7,042 nucleotides of DNA from Candidatus Latescibacterota bacterium (GTDB lineage Bacteria; JAAXHH01; JABIQT01). Positions 6,256 through 7,042 of the stretch are shown here, piece after piece; position 1 is the stretch's first letter, and every line of letters starts with the position of its first letter. The DNA lies in assembly GCA_018667995.1 (NCBI GenBank), contig JABIQT010000801.1, positions 1-7,042 on the forward strand, written 5' to 3'. The notes below the pieces were generated by a model. That model was not told the origin of the DNA. It saw only the letters and a program-made list of their open reading frames with translations, and searched no databases. The position numbers and the translations under genes are program-made.

Positions 6256-7042
6256 CTATTGGTTTTCTGCCACCTCGTCCTGCCAGTCAAGTGATTTAAA
6301 CCAATAACTGCGGCGCTCTTCGAGCCACCCATCCTCGGTTCGCAGATAGATCCAGTTGTCTATGAAATTCAACAGGTCATATTCTCCATGCCGAACTGCA
6401 ATCGCCTCTGAACCTCTCGACAGTTCCTTCTCAAAGGGCATATAAAGCCGATCGGCGTTCTTCAAGGTCTCGTACTCCGGTTTCGGTGTGGCAGCGATAA
6501 CACCGTGGGCGTTGCCGTTCAAGACCTCCTGGAATGCCTGGGCATCGTCATCAAACTGTCGCAATTCGGCATTGGGGAAGTTTTCCTTTCCAACTGGAAC
6601 GGCAGTGGATCCACGTCTTACCGTGATCGTAATACCTTCCTGGTTGAAATCCTCGATTTGATTCTTATCACTCATTTTCTGTTTGCTCGCAGCCATGGTA
6701 ACACCGGCATGCGCATAGGGGCGCGTGAAATTAACAGAGAGGTTCCGTTGCGGCGTTATGGTGAGGCCGCCTATGATGACATCAAATTTCCCCGCCAGGA
6801 TTCCCGGGATGACGCCGTCCCACGCCGTAGGAACAAAGGCCACTTCCAGTCCGGCGTCCTCGGCTAATTGACGGGCCACATCCACCTCAAAACCGATCAA
6901 CTCCCCCTGCTTGTTGCGCATGGCCCACGGTACAAAGGTGGATAAACCTACGCGTATACTCCCGCGCTGTTTAATCTGGTCGAGCAGGGATATGCGTGCA
7001 GACTCAGAGGACGATCCGCATCCGGATGTCAGTAGCAGAATC
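6256..7042 (-). CDS. Family 3 amino-acid-binding lipoprotein of an ABC transporter, N-terminus cut off
   Basis: The frame is open to the right edge, so the first residues are missing. The ATG at 6921 is internal, because the frame continues upstream with a signal-peptide end, ILLLTSGC, a plausible lipobox with the lipidated Cys about 8 residues in. In the 261 visible residues the bilobed fold is clear: IRVGLSTFVPWAM at 29-41, LIGFEVDVA at 48-56, WDGVIPGILAGKFDVIIGG at 74-92, ITPQRN at 95-100 with Arg99 likely gripping the ligand carboxylate, and the C-terminal DGWLEERRSYWF at 237-248. It should be membrane-anchored, deliver a polar amino acid or similar ligand to an ABC permease, and be encoded with permease genes that lie outside the window. 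The second-lobe stretch GVIAATPKPEY (180-190) has Ala184 where this family often has a ligand-binding Asp. It is convergent with the carbamoyltransferase, 8 bases away. Confidence 0.9.
   Translation of the reverse strand, partial: ILLLTSGCGSSSESARISLLDQIKQRGSIRVGLSTFVPWAMRNKQGELIGFEVDVARQLAEDAGLEVAFVPTAWDGVIPGILAGKFDVIIGGLTITPQRNLSVNFTRPYAHAGVTMAASKQKMSDKNQIEDFNQEGITITVRRGSTAVPVGKENFPNAELRQFDDDAQAFQEVLNGNAHGVIAATPKPEYETLKNADRLYMPFEKELSRGSEAIAVRHGEYDLLNFIDNWIYLRTEDGWLEERRSYWFKSLDWQDEVAENQ

Noticed and set aside
6243-6260. AATAG/CTATT inverted repeat spanning the two convergent stop codons as a bidirectional terminator
   Set aside because: The stem is five AT-rich base pairs formed largely by the two TAG stops, and no stable hairpin or T-run is present.

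Overview
The window looks like ordinary chromosomal DNA from a free-living Gram-negative-type bacterium. The evidence is a lipoprotein-type periplasmic binding protein, a complete KefF/KefC glutathione-gated potassium efflux pair, Shine-Dalgarno sites before most genes, and mid-range base composition judged by eye. I cannot assign a phylum. There is no sign of a phage, insertion sequence, CRISPR array, tRNA or rRNA.

Layout from left to right: (1) a minus-strand metal-dependent amidohydrolase, cut at its C-terminus by the left edge; (2) a 355-base divergent intergenic region with a candidate minus-strand promoter; (3) plus-strand kefF and kefC, overlapping by 8 bases; (4) a 95-base convergent gap with a weak hairpin; (5) a minus-strand pair, a soluble GT2 polyprenyl-phosphate glycosyltransferase followed 9 bases later by a DJ-1/PfpI protein of the isonitrile-hydratase type; (6) a divergent promoter region; (7) a plus-strand ornithine carbamoyltransferase-like enzyme; (8) 8 bases further on, the end of a minus-strand family 3 amino-acid-binding lipoprotein, cut at its N-terminus by the right edge.

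Only two gene pairs are clearly co-transcribed: kefF-kefC, and glycosyltransferase-DJ-1. KefC is a K+/H+ antiporter that acidifies the cytoplasm when glutathione adducts of toxic electrophiles appear, and KefF is its activating flavoprotein subunit. The DJ-1-type protein could belong to the same detoxification theme, but that is inference.

The most unusual gene is the carbamoyltransferase. Its carbamoyl-phosphate half is canonical (STRTR, HPCQ), but the two motifs that hold ornithine in known enzymes are changed: SMG reads DME and HCLP reads HDMP. This adds acidic residues at the acceptor site and makes the acceptor uncertain. I found no clearly new multi-gene system.
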